From Lachnospiraceae bacterium UBA938 (GTDB lineage: Bacteria > Bacillota > Clostridia > Lachnospirales > Lachnospiraceae), in NCBI GenBank assembly GCA_002293475.1, contig DBDG01000005.1:19046-38094 (forward strand): a DNA stretch of 19,049 bases, given 5' to 3'. The notes beneath the pieces are model-generated. The model saw nothing but the letters and a program-made list of their open reading frames with translations, made no database searches and was not told the origin of the DNA. Below are positions 6,346 to 13,554 of the stretch, piece after piece. The position numbers were made by a program, and so were the translations under genes. The stretch's first letter is position 1. Every line of letters begins with the position of its first letter.

Positions 6346-9141
6346 ATGAAAAGAGCAAATCTGGTACTGGGCATCCTTGCTCATGTGGATGCCGGAAAAA
6401 CAACGCTGGCGGAAAGCATCTTATATCTTAGCGGCAGCATCGGTAAGCTGGGCAGGGTGGATCATCAGGATGCCTTTCTGGATCATTATGGCCTGGAAAG
6501 AGCCAGAGGGATAACTATTTTTTCCAAGCAGGCGGAGCTGATGCTTGGCGATAGGAAGGCGACCTTGCTGGATACGCCGGGACATGTGGATTTTTCGGCA
6601 GAGATGGAGCGGACTTTACAAGTACTGGATGCAGCCATCCTGGTTATCAGCGGGACGGACGGCATCCAAGCACATACCCGGACTTTATGGCGGCTGTTAA
6701 GACAGTATCAGATACCGGTATTTATTTTTATTAACAAAATGGACATGCCGGGTGCGGATCAGCACGGCATCCTTGCGGAACTACAGCAGGGCCTTGACGA
6801 ACGCTGCCTGGACTTTAGCCCCGATGCCGGGGACGGCGAGGGCAAAGCGGGGCACAGGGAAGCTTCTGTCAAGGAATATTACGAGAATCTGGCGATGAGT
6901 GACGAGGCATTGATGGAAAAATACCTCGCTGAAGACCGGGTGGACGAGACGGATATTGCCCGCCTAATTAAAGAGCGTAAGGTTTATCCCTGCTATTTCG
7001 GTTCGGCACTTAGATGTGAAGGAGTCAGTGAGTTCCTTTCCGGCATCGGTAAATATGCCATGCCGCCCGATTACGGCGAAGATTTCGGTGCCCGGATCTT
7101 TAAGATAACCAGAGACGAGCAGAACAACCGCCTTACCTATATGAAGATAACCGGCGGCCGGCTCCGGGTCAAGACGGTGCTGTCCATCCCGGTACCGGGA
7201 GCCCAAGGTGCTGACATAATACCGGAAAAAGCCGACCAGATCCGCATCTATTCGGGAAGCCGCTTCCAGGTAGCGGAGACGGCGGATGCCGGGGACATAT
7301 GCGCAGTGGCCGGCCTGGAAAAAACATCGCCGGGCATGGGGCTGGGGCAGGAAAAAGATATCAGTATGCCGATCCTGGAACCCGTCCTCACTTATCAGGT
7401 CGAACTGCCCGACGGGGTCAGCGCCCATGTAATATATTCTCAGCTTGGCCTGCTGGAAGAGGAAGACCCGCTGCTCCATATCACTTGGGATGAGAATTTG
7501 GGTCGGATTCATGTGCAGATGATGGGAGAGGTGCAGATTGAGATCCTAGAAAGTGTCATCCAGGAAAGGTTCGGCGTCGCCGTCACTTTCGGCAAGGGCA
7601 GCATCGTATACAAAGAGACTATTGCCGCGCCGGTAGAAGGAATGGGGCATTTTGAGCCTCTGCGCCACTATGCCGAGGTGCATCTGTTGATGGAGCCGGC
7701 AGAGCCGGGCAGCGGACTTACTTTTGCCGCTGCCTTGAGCGAAGATGAGCTGGAGCGCAGCTGGCAGCGTCTCATCATGACCCACTTAAAAGAGAAGCAG
7801 CACCGGGGAGTACTGACGGGAGCGGAGATCACGGATATGAAAATCACGCTGGTCGCCGGGAAGGCTCATGTAAAACACACAGAAGGAGGAGATTTCCGCC
7901 AGGCAACTTACCGGGCCGTCCGTCAGGGGCTTATGGGCGCCGTCAATATTCTGCTGGAACCGGTGTACTCTTTTCGGCTGGAGGTCCCGGAGGAAACCGT
8001 GGGGCGTGCCATGGCTGATATCCGCAGGATGCACGGAAGTGCCCTGCCGCCGCTCATAAGCGGCGGGATAGCCGTGCTGACCGGCAGTGCGCCCGTGTCA
8101 TCTATGCAGGGCTATATGACCGAAGTGACCGCTTATACCAAAGGCCACGGCAGGCTGTTCTGTACGCTCAAGGGATATGAACCCTGCCATAATACCGCAG
8201 AAATCATGGCTGCCGCTGCTTATGATCCCGAAGCTGACGTCAATAATCCGTCCGGTTCGGTTTTTTGTGCCCACGGCGCCGGTTTCATCGTTCCCTGGGA
8301 TAAGGTTAACGAATATATGCACGTAGAAAGCGGCCTTAATCTGGCCGGCCGGAACGCATGGACGGAAGTCTACGCCGGAGCCGCCACACAAGGAGCAGAC
8401 GCCGGAGATACTTCCGACAGCTCTAAAGCAAAGCCGGAATCGTCGGCCCAGACAGCGCAAAGAAAAAAACAGCCCAAAGAAAGCGCGGCTGAAAAAGAAA
8501 ATAAAGAACTGGAAGAAATATTCAATCGGACTTATGGAACCGTTCCGCAAACCCGCCCACGCTGGACCCGTCCGCGGACAGATGAAATTTATCAGAACAA
8601 CCCTTCAAAAAATAATGAACATACCGATAATTATCTTCTGGTAGACGGTTATAATATCATATTTGCCTGGCAGGAACTCAGGGAACTGGCAGAAATAAAC
8701 ATGGAGGCCGCCCGCAGCAGACTGGCGGATATCCTCTGTAATTACCAAGGTTATAAGAACAATATCGTCATCCTAGTTTATGATGCCTACCGGGTAGAAG
8801 GCAATCCGGGCGATTACTTCCCATATCTGAACATCCACATCGTTTATACTAAAGAAGCCGAAACAGCCGATATGTATATAGAAAAAGTAACCCACAAAAT
8901 CGGCAAAAAGCATTTTGTTACAGTTGCGACATCCGACGCCCTAGAACAGATGATCGTGTGGGGGCAGGGAGCAGCCCGTCTTTCCGCCGAAGGGCTGAAG
9001 GAAGAGATAGAACAGGCGGCCAGCCAGTTCAGACAAGAATATCTGAACCGCCGGCAGGAGAAAACCTATCTGTTCGATCGACTTGAGCCAGACATGGCGG
9101 CGCTGATGGAAGAAATCCGCCTAGGCAGAAAAAAACCATAA
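6346..9141 (+). CDS. EF-G/TetM-like translational GTPase fused to a YacP/Rae1-type RNase domain
   Basis: A 931-residue two-part protein. Residues 1-690 follow the TetM/TetO layout: G1 AHVDAGKTT (12-20), RGITI (54-58), DTPGH (76-80), NKMD (130-133), then EF-G-like domains II-V. Where TetM/TetO carry the YSPVST loop that displaces tetracycline, this protein has KAHVKHTEGGDFR (506-518), so drug resistance should not be assumed. A charged linker (about 690-760) joins a NYN/PIN-like domain (763-931) that closely follows Bacillus Rae1 (YacP): VDGYNII with Asp767, VYDAY with Asp813, TKEAETAD with Asp842, VATSD with Asp864, and GQGAARLSA. Rae1 cuts mRNA in the ribosomal A site. The start at 6346 follows repeat D1; upstream in-frame codons lie inside the repeat. 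Confidence 0.93.
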   Translation: MKRANLVLGILAHVDAGKTTLAESILYLSGSIGKLGRVDHQDAFLDHYGLERARGITIFSKQAELMLGDRKATLLDTPGHVDFSAEMERTLQVLDAAILVISGTDGIQAHTRTLWRLLRQYQIPVFIFINKMDMPGADQHGILAELQQGLDERCLDFSPDAGDGEGKAGHREASVKEYYENLAMSDEALMEKYLAEDRVDETDIARLIKERKVYPCYFGSALRCEGVSEFLSGIGKYAMPPDYGEDFGARIFKITRDEQNNRLTYMKITGGRLRVKTVLSIPVPGAQGADIIPEKADQIRIYSGSRFQVAETADAGDICAVAGLEKTSPGMGLGQEKDISMPILEPVLTYQVELPDGVSAHVIYSQLGLLEEEDPLLHITWDENLGRIHVQMMGEVQIEILESVIQERFGVAVTFGKGSIVYKETIAAPVEGMGHFEPLRHYAEVHLLMEPAEPGSGLTFAAALSEDELERSWQRLIMTHLKEKQHRGVLTGAEITDMKITLVAGKAHVKHTEGGDFRQATYRAVRQGLMGAVNILLEPVYSFRLEVPEETVGRAMADIRRMHGSALPPLISGGIAVLTGSAPVSSMQGYMTEVTAYTKGHGRLFCTLKGYEPCHNTAEIMAAAAYDPEADVNNPSGSVFCAHGAGFIVPWDKVNEYMHVESGLNLAGRNAWTEVYAGAATQGADAGDTSDSSKAKPESSAQTAQRKKQPKESAAEKENKELEEIFNRTYGTVPQTRPRWTRPRTDEIYQNNPSKNNEHTDNYLLVDGYNIIFAWQELRELAEINMEAARSRLADILCNYQGYKNNIVILVYDAYRVEGNPGDYFPYLNIHIVYTKEAETADMYIEKVTHKIGKKHFVTVATSDALEQMIVWGQGAARLSAEGLKEEIEQAASQFRQEYLNRRQEKTYLFDRLEPDMAALMEEIRLGRKKP

Positions 9142-9230
9142 GCACGGCATAAGCCCCGCTTCCACGGCCAATTTTGCCCATCATCTTATCAAGCAAAACA
9201 AGCAAACAAGCAAAATAAGCAAAAAATTAA
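9142..9230. repeat. Low-complexity AAGCAAA-type repeats
   Basis: Between the GTPase stop and the terminator, AAGCAAAA/CAAGCAAA units recur about five times (9190-9226) and run into an A-rich stretch. No gene or terminator on the + strand is visible here. Confidence 0.5.
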
Positions 9231-9265
9231 TAAAAAAAAGAACCCGTCCTACTAAGACAGGTTCT
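9231..9265 (-). terminator. Rho-independent terminator of the cold-shock gene
   Basis: Read on the - strand, AGAACCTGTC pairs with GACGGGTTCT (one G-T wobble; 9239-9265) around a 7-nt loop and is followed by at least seven T (complement of 9232-9238). It lies about 110 nt past the cold-shock stop codon. A second hairpin without a T run overlaps that stop codon (about 9361-9380). Confidence 0.8.
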
Positions 9266-9377
9266 GACCTTAATCTGATAACTCAATATTGCTGATTCTA
9301 AATAAAAATTAATATTTATATTCAAGAACAGGCACATCGGATTACTGATTAATGATTTTTTATAATCAGGTGTCTGA

Positions 9378-9578
9378 TTATATCTTTGTAACGTTTACGG
9401 CCTGGGGTCCTTTTTCACCGTTGATTACTTCGAATTCAACAGCAGCGCCTTCTTCCAAAGACTTGAAACCATCCATGACAAGACCTGAATAATGTACGAA
9501 TACATCATTGCCCTGCTCGTCAGAAATAAAACCGTAGCCTTTTTGGTTGTTAAACCATTTTACCGTACCTTTGTTCAT
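9378..9578 (-). CDS. Cold-shock domain protein (CspA family)
   Basis: A 66-residue single cold-shock domain, the standard length. It binds single-stranded RNA/DNA and acts as an RNA chaperone in the cytosol. MNKGTVKWFNNQKGYGFI opens the fold; RNP1 KGYGFI lies at 13-18 and RNP2 VFVHY at 26-30, with the usual EEG and GPQAVNV later. The ribosome site GGAGG lies about 10 nt upstream on the - strand. This is the only gene on this strand, and it diverges from the LytM-like gene at 9769. Its leader is short, about 45-50 nt from the predicted promoter, so it lacks the long thermosensor leader of E. coli cspA. Confidence 0.97.
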   Translation of the reverse strand: MNKGTVKWFNNQKGYGFISDEQGNDVFVHYSGLVMDGFKSLEEGAAVEFEVINGEKGPQAVNVTKI

Positions 9579-9630
9579 TAGGATACCTCCAAAAAATTAA
9601 AAAAAATATTAAAATTGTTGCAACACAACC

Positions 9631-9659
9631 AGAATAACACAACTTGAGTAAAATGTAAA
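9631..9659 (-). promoter_or_regulatory. Promoter of the cold-shock gene
   Basis: On the - strand: TTTACA (9659-9654), 17-bp spacer, TATTCT (9636-9631). It is oriented away from the LytM-like gene. Confidence 0.5.
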
Positions 9660-9710
9660 GTGCGAAAGTGTGCTATTTTGGCAGAAATGACAGGAAATTT
9701 TTAGTTAAAG

Positions 9711-9739
9711 TTGTGTGTTTTGATCAATTGTGCTAAAAT
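9711..9739 (+). promoter_or_regulatory. Promoter of the LytM-like gene, extended -10
   Basis: TTGTGT (9711-9716), 17-bp spacer, TAAAAT (9734-9739) preceded by TGC, an extended -10. It lies 30 nt upstream of the ATG at 9769. Confidence 0.6.
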
Positions 9740-9768
9740 ATATTAGATTTATATGAAGGAGTTAAAAT

Positions 9769-10494
9769 ATGGAACAAAAAAATAAGCGGAAGAGCAGCTT
9801 TGCCATCCTGCTGGTTCGCGAAAAAGCTGACGGTACGATAAGTCAGCATCATGTAAGTTCGCTATTCATTGAACTTTTGATGTTCTTTTTGTTTCTTGTC
9901 ACGGTAGTGGCTATCTGCGAGATCATATATCAGTCGATAGTGATCAGGGATATGCGAGAAGATGCAGTAAATGACCAGGCTGCCATTGCCGAGTTAAGCG
10001 AGCAAAATGTTTTTCTGGAAGAAGCGAACAGCGATTTGTCAGATAAAGTGGAAGTGTTGAGCGAGACTACCGCCAAACTGGCAGCAGTGGAAGAAGTCCG
10101 TCAGGCAGAGCTGACAGAATCATATCTGCCAAAAGGATTTCCGTTAAGCGGCTCAAGCGGTTCCGGCTCGGTGTCCATGGAAGAATCGGAGGAAGACAGC
10201 TATACCCTGATACTTAATGCATCGGTTGGCAATGCAGTGGTGACCGTGGGTCCCGGCATTGTGGAAGCGATAGAAAAAGACGAAAAGTATGGCACCAAGT
10301 TAGTATTCGACCATCAGAACGGGTATCGCTCGATATACTACAATCAGGGTACGCCTTTGGTAAAGGAAGGTGAGGCGCTGGGCAAGCGTTACATTCTGTT
10401 TCTGGTCGGAGAGGATAACCTGGAGCTGGCATATCAGATTATGAAAGATGATGAATATATTGATCCGCGGGATGTGATGGAAATTAGCGGGTGA
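9769..10494 (+). CDS. Membrane-anchored degenerate LytM/M23-like protein
   Basis: A 241-residue protein. There is a basic cytoplasmic N-terminus (1-29), one membrane segment (about 30-53, FIELLMFFLFLVTVVAI), a probable coiled coil (60-115), a Gly/Ser linker (125-140) and a C-terminal domain (155-238). That domain has the LytM layout: GPGIVEAIEKDEKYGTKLVF, then DHQNGYRSIYY, a GEALG turn and YIDPRDVM at the end. The zinc ligands of active M23 peptidases are missing: the YAH and HLHFEI motifs read YYN and LELAYQI. It therefore probably binds or activates cell-wall hydrolases, as EnvC-type proteins do, rather than cutting peptidoglycan. AAGGAG at 9756-9761 sets the start. No downstream partner gene is coupled to it. 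Confidence 0.75.
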   Translation: MEQKNKRKSSFAILLVREKADGTISQHHVSSLFIELLMFFLFLVTVVAICEIIYQSIVIRDMREDAVNDQAAIAELSEQNVFLEEANSDLSDKVEVLSETTAKLAAVEEVRQAELTESYLPKGFPLSGSSGSGSVSMEESEEDSYTLILNASVGNAVVTVGPGIVEAIEKDEKYGTKLVFDHQNGYRSIYYNQGTPLVKEGEALGKRYILFLVGEDNLELAYQIMKDDEYIDPRDVMEISG

Positions 10495-10498
10495 GGCT

Positions 10499-10617
10499 GG
10501 TTAAGCGGTCGTCTTTATATTGGCTAGGCAACGTTGGTTGGTTAAGCGGTCATCTTTATATTGGCTAGGCAATATTTGGCTAGCCAACGTTGGTTGGTTA
10601 AGCGGTCATCGTCATAT
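10499..10617. repeat. Tandem repeat of 41 and 56 bp next to element A
   Basis: Units beginning GGTTAAGCGGTC start at 10499, 10540 and 10596. Units 1 and 2 share 33 bp with one difference; unit 2 has an extra 15 bp (atatttggctagcca). Unit 3 runs straight into element A. The unit GCGGTCATCTTTATATTGG resembles the outer end of the element, GCGGTCATCGTCATATTG. Confidence 0.8.
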
Positions 10618-10853
10618 TGTCCAGACATCATCAGCTCCGGTTCCGGCTCCCGAAAATAAGTGTAGCTAAGCTTCTCACACCCAGATACAGGTTGCTTCCG
10701 CTACCGGCGTTCAAGCGCCATCCATGGCGCGTGAAGCCTTGGCCGGACCTCCGTGTCCGGCCAAGGCTAGGTTTTCCTTAAGTGAGAAACTAAGCAACAC
10801 TAATTTTCTCCCGCAAGGAACCGGAGCTGATGATGTCTGGACAATATGACGAT
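10608..10853 (+). repeat. Palindromic 246-bp element, copy A
   Basis: Ends are a perfect 37-bp inverted repeat (10608-10644 and 10817-10853). Pairing continues imperfectly inward for about 30 bp. The middle carries two hairpins: GCGCCAT with ATGGCGC (10715-10730) and a perfect 14-bp stem AGCCTTGGCCGGAC with GTCCGGCCAAGGCT (10735-10768). It codes for nothing. Sequence shared with copy B extends past the arms (GCGGTC on the left, TCGGTATC on the right), giving a unit of about 260 bp. It could be a MITE-like element or a structured RNA. Confidence 0.9.
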
Positions 10854-10953
10854 TCGGTATCTCAGCGCTCTTTTCTGTGCTTGTAGCAGCGAATGGATGC
10901 GGTAAAGAGTTTTACATATACAATAATGCTGAGGTAAAATATACTTTGAGACC

Positions 10954-10982
10954 TTTACTTTAAGACTTTAGCATGTTAAAAT
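10954..10982 (+). promoter_or_regulatory. Promoter of the TrpR-like gene
   Basis: TTTACT (10954-10959), 17-bp spacer, TAAAAT (10977-10982). The leader is about 40 nt to the ATG at 11030. Confidence 0.45.
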
Positions 10983-11029
10983 ATTTAATAATTTGTCAAG
11001 TTCTTTAATTATAGTCAGGAGCCACAGGT

Positions 11030-11320
11030 ATGAATAAAAAAATACACACATCCGCCGTGGATCACATGTTTGAAGCAATACTCTGCTTAAAGAATAAGGA
11101 AGAATGTTACCAATTCTTTGAGGATTTATGCACGGTCAATGAATTGCTGTCGATATCGCAGCGTTTTGAAGTGGCTTCGATGCTACATAACCATAAAACA
11201 TATCTGGAAATTTCTGAAAAGACTGGTGCATCAACTGCTACCATCAGCCGTGTTAACCGTTCCCTTAATTATGGAAACGACGGTTATGACATGGTATTCT
11301 CACGCACTTCGCAGAACTAA
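11030..11320 (+). CDS. YerC/YecD-type TrpR-superfamily DNA-binding protein
   Basis: A 96-residue helical protein of the TrpR-like family seen in Firmicutes (YerC of Bacillus). DLCTVNELLSISQRFEVASML (split: DLCTVNELLS, ISQRFEVASML; 32-52) is the conserved core and TYLEISEKTGASTATISRVNR (58-77, start TYLEISEK) is the helix-turn-helix. It should bind DNA as a dimer; YerC has been linked to control of small metabolic genes, but this target is unknown. AGGAG at 11017-11021 sets the start. The gene is isolated between the inverted elements A and B, whose hairpins would bound its transcript on both sides. A weak composite hairpin ending in GGTTTTT (about 11318-11367) may end transcription. Confidence 0.9.
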   Translation: MNKKIHTSAVDHMFEAILCLKNKEECYQFFEDLCTVNELLSISQRFEVASMLHNHKTYLEISEKTGASTATISRVNRSLNYGNDGYDMVFSRTSQN

Positions 11321-11392
11321 AACCATCTATTTAGCTAACAGGGTCGCCTGAGATTAGTACGGTTTTTCAGAACCATCCAGTTGGGATACCGA

Positions 11393-11638
11393 ATCGTCAT
11401 ATCGCCCAGACATCAGCGGCTCCGGTTCCTTGCGGGAGAAAATTAGTGAAGCTTAGTTTCTCACGTAAGAAAAACCTAGCTATGGCCGGACATGGAGGTC
11501 CGGCCAAGGCTTCACGCGCCACGGAGGGCGCTTGAACGCCGGTAGCGGGGCAGGCCAAAAATGAGAGGTGAGAAGCTTAGCTTCACTTATTTTCGGGAGC
11601 CGGAACCGGAGCCGCTGATGTCTGGGCGATATGACGAT
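11393..11638 (-). repeat. Palindromic 246-bp element, copy B (inverted relative to A)
   Basis: It has exactly the same length as copy A. Its arms (11393-11429 and 11602-11638) are again a perfect 37-bp inverted repeat. They differ from A's arms at four positions, each change being matched in the opposite arm. The interior aligns with A in reverse complement, including TGGCCGGAC with GTCCGGCCA (11483-11506) and GCGCC with GGCGC (11516-11531). With A it brackets the TrpR-like gene. Confidence 0.9.
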
Positions 11639-11692
11639 GACCGCACCACACCCACCCCAGTGCGCAAAGTTAGCTCCAGTTACAATCGCCTC

Positions 11693-11721
11693 TTGCCATG
11701 CAGTTATGAATACTATATAAT
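11693..11721 (+). promoter_or_regulatory. Promoter of the DUF1836 gene
   Basis: TTGCCA (11693-11698), 17-bp spacer, TATAAT (11716-11721). It lies 55 bp past the end of element B and about 100 nt before the ATG. Confidence 0.65.
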
Positions 11722-11819
11722 AAGGTGCAAGAGAATTGTCGTGTCCGGATGTCTGCTGCAGGCTTGGCAGGGAAAAAGGCATAGGCATGTTTCCCATCTA
11801 CGAAAGGAATGACTGTTGC

Positions 11820-12440
11820 ATGACAATAGATAAGAATGATCTGCTCAACAGCATATTGGAAAGTCTTGACCGTATCCAGTATATAAAGCTTGAGGACATC
11901 CCCAATATTGACCTTTACATGGATCAAGTAACGACATTCATGGACAAAAAACTGAAGAAATCCACCAGGCATCAGGAAGAGGACAAGATTCTGACCAAAA
12001 CCATGATCAACAATTATGCCAAAAACGACCTACTGCCGCCGCCTGAAAAGAAAAAATACAAGAAGGATCATATCCTCTTGCTGATTTTTATTTACTATTA
12101 TAAAGGAATTCTGACAATTAATGATATCCGCACGCTTTTAGATCCCGTCAAGAAGGAATTTTTCCAGTCGGAGGAAGAGTTTAACCTCGGCTCTATTTAT
12201 CAGGAGTTGTTTGCACTGGAAGAGAACCAGATTAAAAATATGAAAGAGGACATTGTCCAGAAATTCGACATTTCCAAAGATACTTTTGAAGACGCGCCGC
12301 AAGGGAAGCGGGATTTTCTGCAGCTGTTTGCATTTATCAGTATGCTTAGTTTTGATGTATATGTGAAAAGACTGTTGATTGAGAAATTGATTGATAGCCT
12401 AGAAACCGGTCAGGAGGATGGCAGGCCGACAGAGAAATAA
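11820..12440 (+). CDS. DUF1836 protein with MerR-like helix-turn-helix
   Basis: A 206-residue soluble protein that I assign to DUF1836, a family common in Firmicutes. The segment LTKTMINNYAKNDLLPPPEK (58-77) followed by KKKYKKDHI is the MerR-type winged helix pattern that defines it. The remainder is helical and charged, with a hydrophobic helix HILLLIFIYYYKGIL (84-98) that is probably buried core rather than membrane. The ATG at 11820 has AAAGGA at 11803-11808, spaced a little far; an in-frame ATG at 11787 is the alternative and would add 11 residues. The target is unknown. The NlpC/P60-like gene follows after 36 nt and is probably co-transcribed. Confidence 0.85.
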   Translation: MTIDKNDLLNSILESLDRIQYIKLEDIPNIDLYMDQVTTFMDKKLKKSTRHQEEDKILTKTMINNYAKNDLLPPPEKKKYKKDHILLLIFIYYYKGILTINDIRTLLDPVKKEFFQSEEEFNLGSIYQELFALEENQIKNMKEDIVQKFDISKDTFEDAPQGKRDFLQLFAFISMLSFDVYVKRLLIEKLIDSLETGQEDGRPTEK

Positions 12441-12476
12441 CAGCCTTTGTCATCCGGAACAAAGGAGGGAGCGCTT

Positions 12477-13451
12477 GTGGATAAATTAGAGCGGGGAGAT
12501 ATTATTGTTTTTAAGGCGGAACAGGATGACTGGCTCAGCAAGAGCATAGCTTGGTTTAGTGGATCGGATACTTCTCATGCCGCCATGCTGTACCGGGAAG
12601 ATGCAATTATAGAAATGGGAGCCGGCGGAGTCAGTGTCAACGATGTGGCTTTCTATGCCGGCCAGGAAGTTTATGTCATGCGTCTGGGACATGCACCGGC
12701 GACTGCCCCCCTGTTGGCCGCTGCCGACGCTTACCGTCAGGCTGGTGCGAAATATGATTTTCCGGCTCTGTTCCTGTTGGCCGGTTTGTTTTTGTTCCGT
12801 AAGATAAAGCCTAATCACAAGCTGATCGTGCTTGGCAGTAAGATTCTGATGCAGGCCATTACACAGATAGATCACTTCATCAACTATCATATCCTGAAAC
12901 TGAAAAAGCCGGTCATGGTATGCTCCCAGTTTGTCTATCAAGTTTATTTTGACTGTGGGAGCGACTACCGGATCGACGTGGATTTTGGTTATCAGGCTCC
13001 GGCTGAAAATACACTCGGCGGCCAGCCGCCGGCACCGGGCGATAATGTGTATGACGGACAGCTGCCGGCTCTGGGCGGCGGGCTTTGCCTGGCTGATTAC
13101 CTGAACGGTTACCGAAGTAATGCCATTGGCGTTCCGGGATTTTTGGATGAGGACAGTGTTTCAGAATTCTTTGACGAGGGCAGTGTACTGGAAGCGTTTT
13201 ATCATGAATTGACAAGAACCGCTCTTAAGGATGAAAACGCTGTTTTTCAGGCCGTAGCGGAAGGTCGGCAGCCTTATCAGGAAACCCTCCGGCTTGGCGC
13301 GGCCTTTCTTGAACAAGCGGGAAAGCTGCTGGAAGCCCTCGGAACGGACGTTCCGCTCAATGCTTTATTTGTGACACCGGGAGATTTTGTCCGGCATTCA
13401 CGGAACTTGGAAACCGTCATGCTGACAGGCATGGAGAGGAAGAAGAAGTGA
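12477..13451 (+). CDS. YiiX-like permuted NlpC/P60 (papain-fold) protein
   Basis: A 324-residue protein. The N-terminal half follows the permuted NlpC/P60 pattern: LERGDIIVFKAE (4-15), His34 in DTSHAAMLY, AIIEMGAGGV (44-53), and the nucleophile Cys149 in VMVCSQFVYQVY. Members act as amidases, peptidases or acyltransferases; the substrate here is unknown. No signal peptide is visible, so the protein may be cytoplasmic. Residues of about 175-210 are a Pro/Gly-rich insert with two similar units (GGQPPAPGDN and DGQLPALGGG). The C-terminal helical part (about 225-324) is unassigned. GTG at 12477 is chosen because AAAGGAGG at 12461-12468 is 8 nt upstream. Confidence 0.8.
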   Translation: MDKLERGDIIVFKAEQDDWLSKSIAWFSGSDTSHAAMLYREDAIIEMGAGGVSVNDVAFYAGQEVYVMRLGHAPATAPLLAAADAYRQAGAKYDFPALFLLAGLFLFRKIKPNHKLIVLGSKILMQAITQIDHFINYHILKLKKPVMVCSQFVYQVYFDCGSDYRIDVDFGYQAPAENTLGGQPPAPGDNVYDGQLPALGGGLCLADYLNGYRSNAIGVPGFLDEDSVSEFFDEGSVLEAFYHELTRTALKDENAVFQAVAEGRQPYQETLRLGAAFLEQAGKLLEALGTDVPLNALFVTPGDFVRHSRNLETVMLTGMERKKK

Positions 13452-13497
13452 GAAGCATCATGGTAACAGGATGGAGCGGAAGCGAATAAAGGTGACT

Positions 13498-13522
13498 CTG
13501 GCGGTAATGCTCCGCCAGTTTT
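13498..13522 (+). terminator. Rho-independent terminator after the NlpC/P60-like gene
   Basis: CTGGCGG (13498-13504) pairs with CCGCCAG (13512-13518) around a 7-nt loop and is followed by TTTT. It ends the DUF1836-NlpC/P60 unit. Confidence 0.75.
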
Positions 13523-13551
13523 AATTTATTGAAATTTTTAATTTATTGAAA
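13519..13551. repeat. Two tandem copies of a 16-bp AT-rich unit
   Basis: TTTTAATTTATTGAAA occurs at 13519-13534 and 13536-13551 (period 17). It starts inside the T run of the terminator, just upstream of the sigma-factor operon. Confidence 0.75.
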
Positions 13552-13554
13552 TAC

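Larger units (their letters stand above)
10495..11029. other. Gene-free stretch filled by repeats
   Basis: It holds tandem units (10499-10617), complete palindromic element A (10608-10853), then about 120 bp of AT-rich sequence with a promoter for the TrpR-like gene. I see no coding region. Confidence 0.7.
11321..11819. other. Gene-free stretch with element B and a promoter
   Basis: Element B occupies 11393-11638. The remainder is a possible weak terminator after the TrpR-like gene and, past the element, a promoter for the DUF1836 gene. Short open frames across the element are products of the repeat, not genes. Confidence 0.65.

Noticed and set aside
8098..8550. - strand open frame opposite the GTPase
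   Set aside because: Antisense shadow; the hydrophobic Phe-rich run is the complement of the Lys/Glu-rich linker.
6346..9141. Tetracycline resistance gene
   Set aside because: Overall TetM-like, but the YSPVST loop is absent and an RNase domain is fused, so resistance is not supported.
10499..10617. CRISPR-like array
   Set aside because: Only three units, uneven periods, no unique spacers and no cas genes; the units resemble the neighbouring element's end.
10608..10853. Insertion sequence with transposase
   Set aside because: The inverted repeats are transposon-like, but no transposase frame exists in the 246 bp and no clear target duplication is visible.
11561..11812. Open frame of 83 codons across element B
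   Set aside because: Same repeat-derived peptide as at 8-256, and it overlaps the promoter region of the DUF1836 gene.
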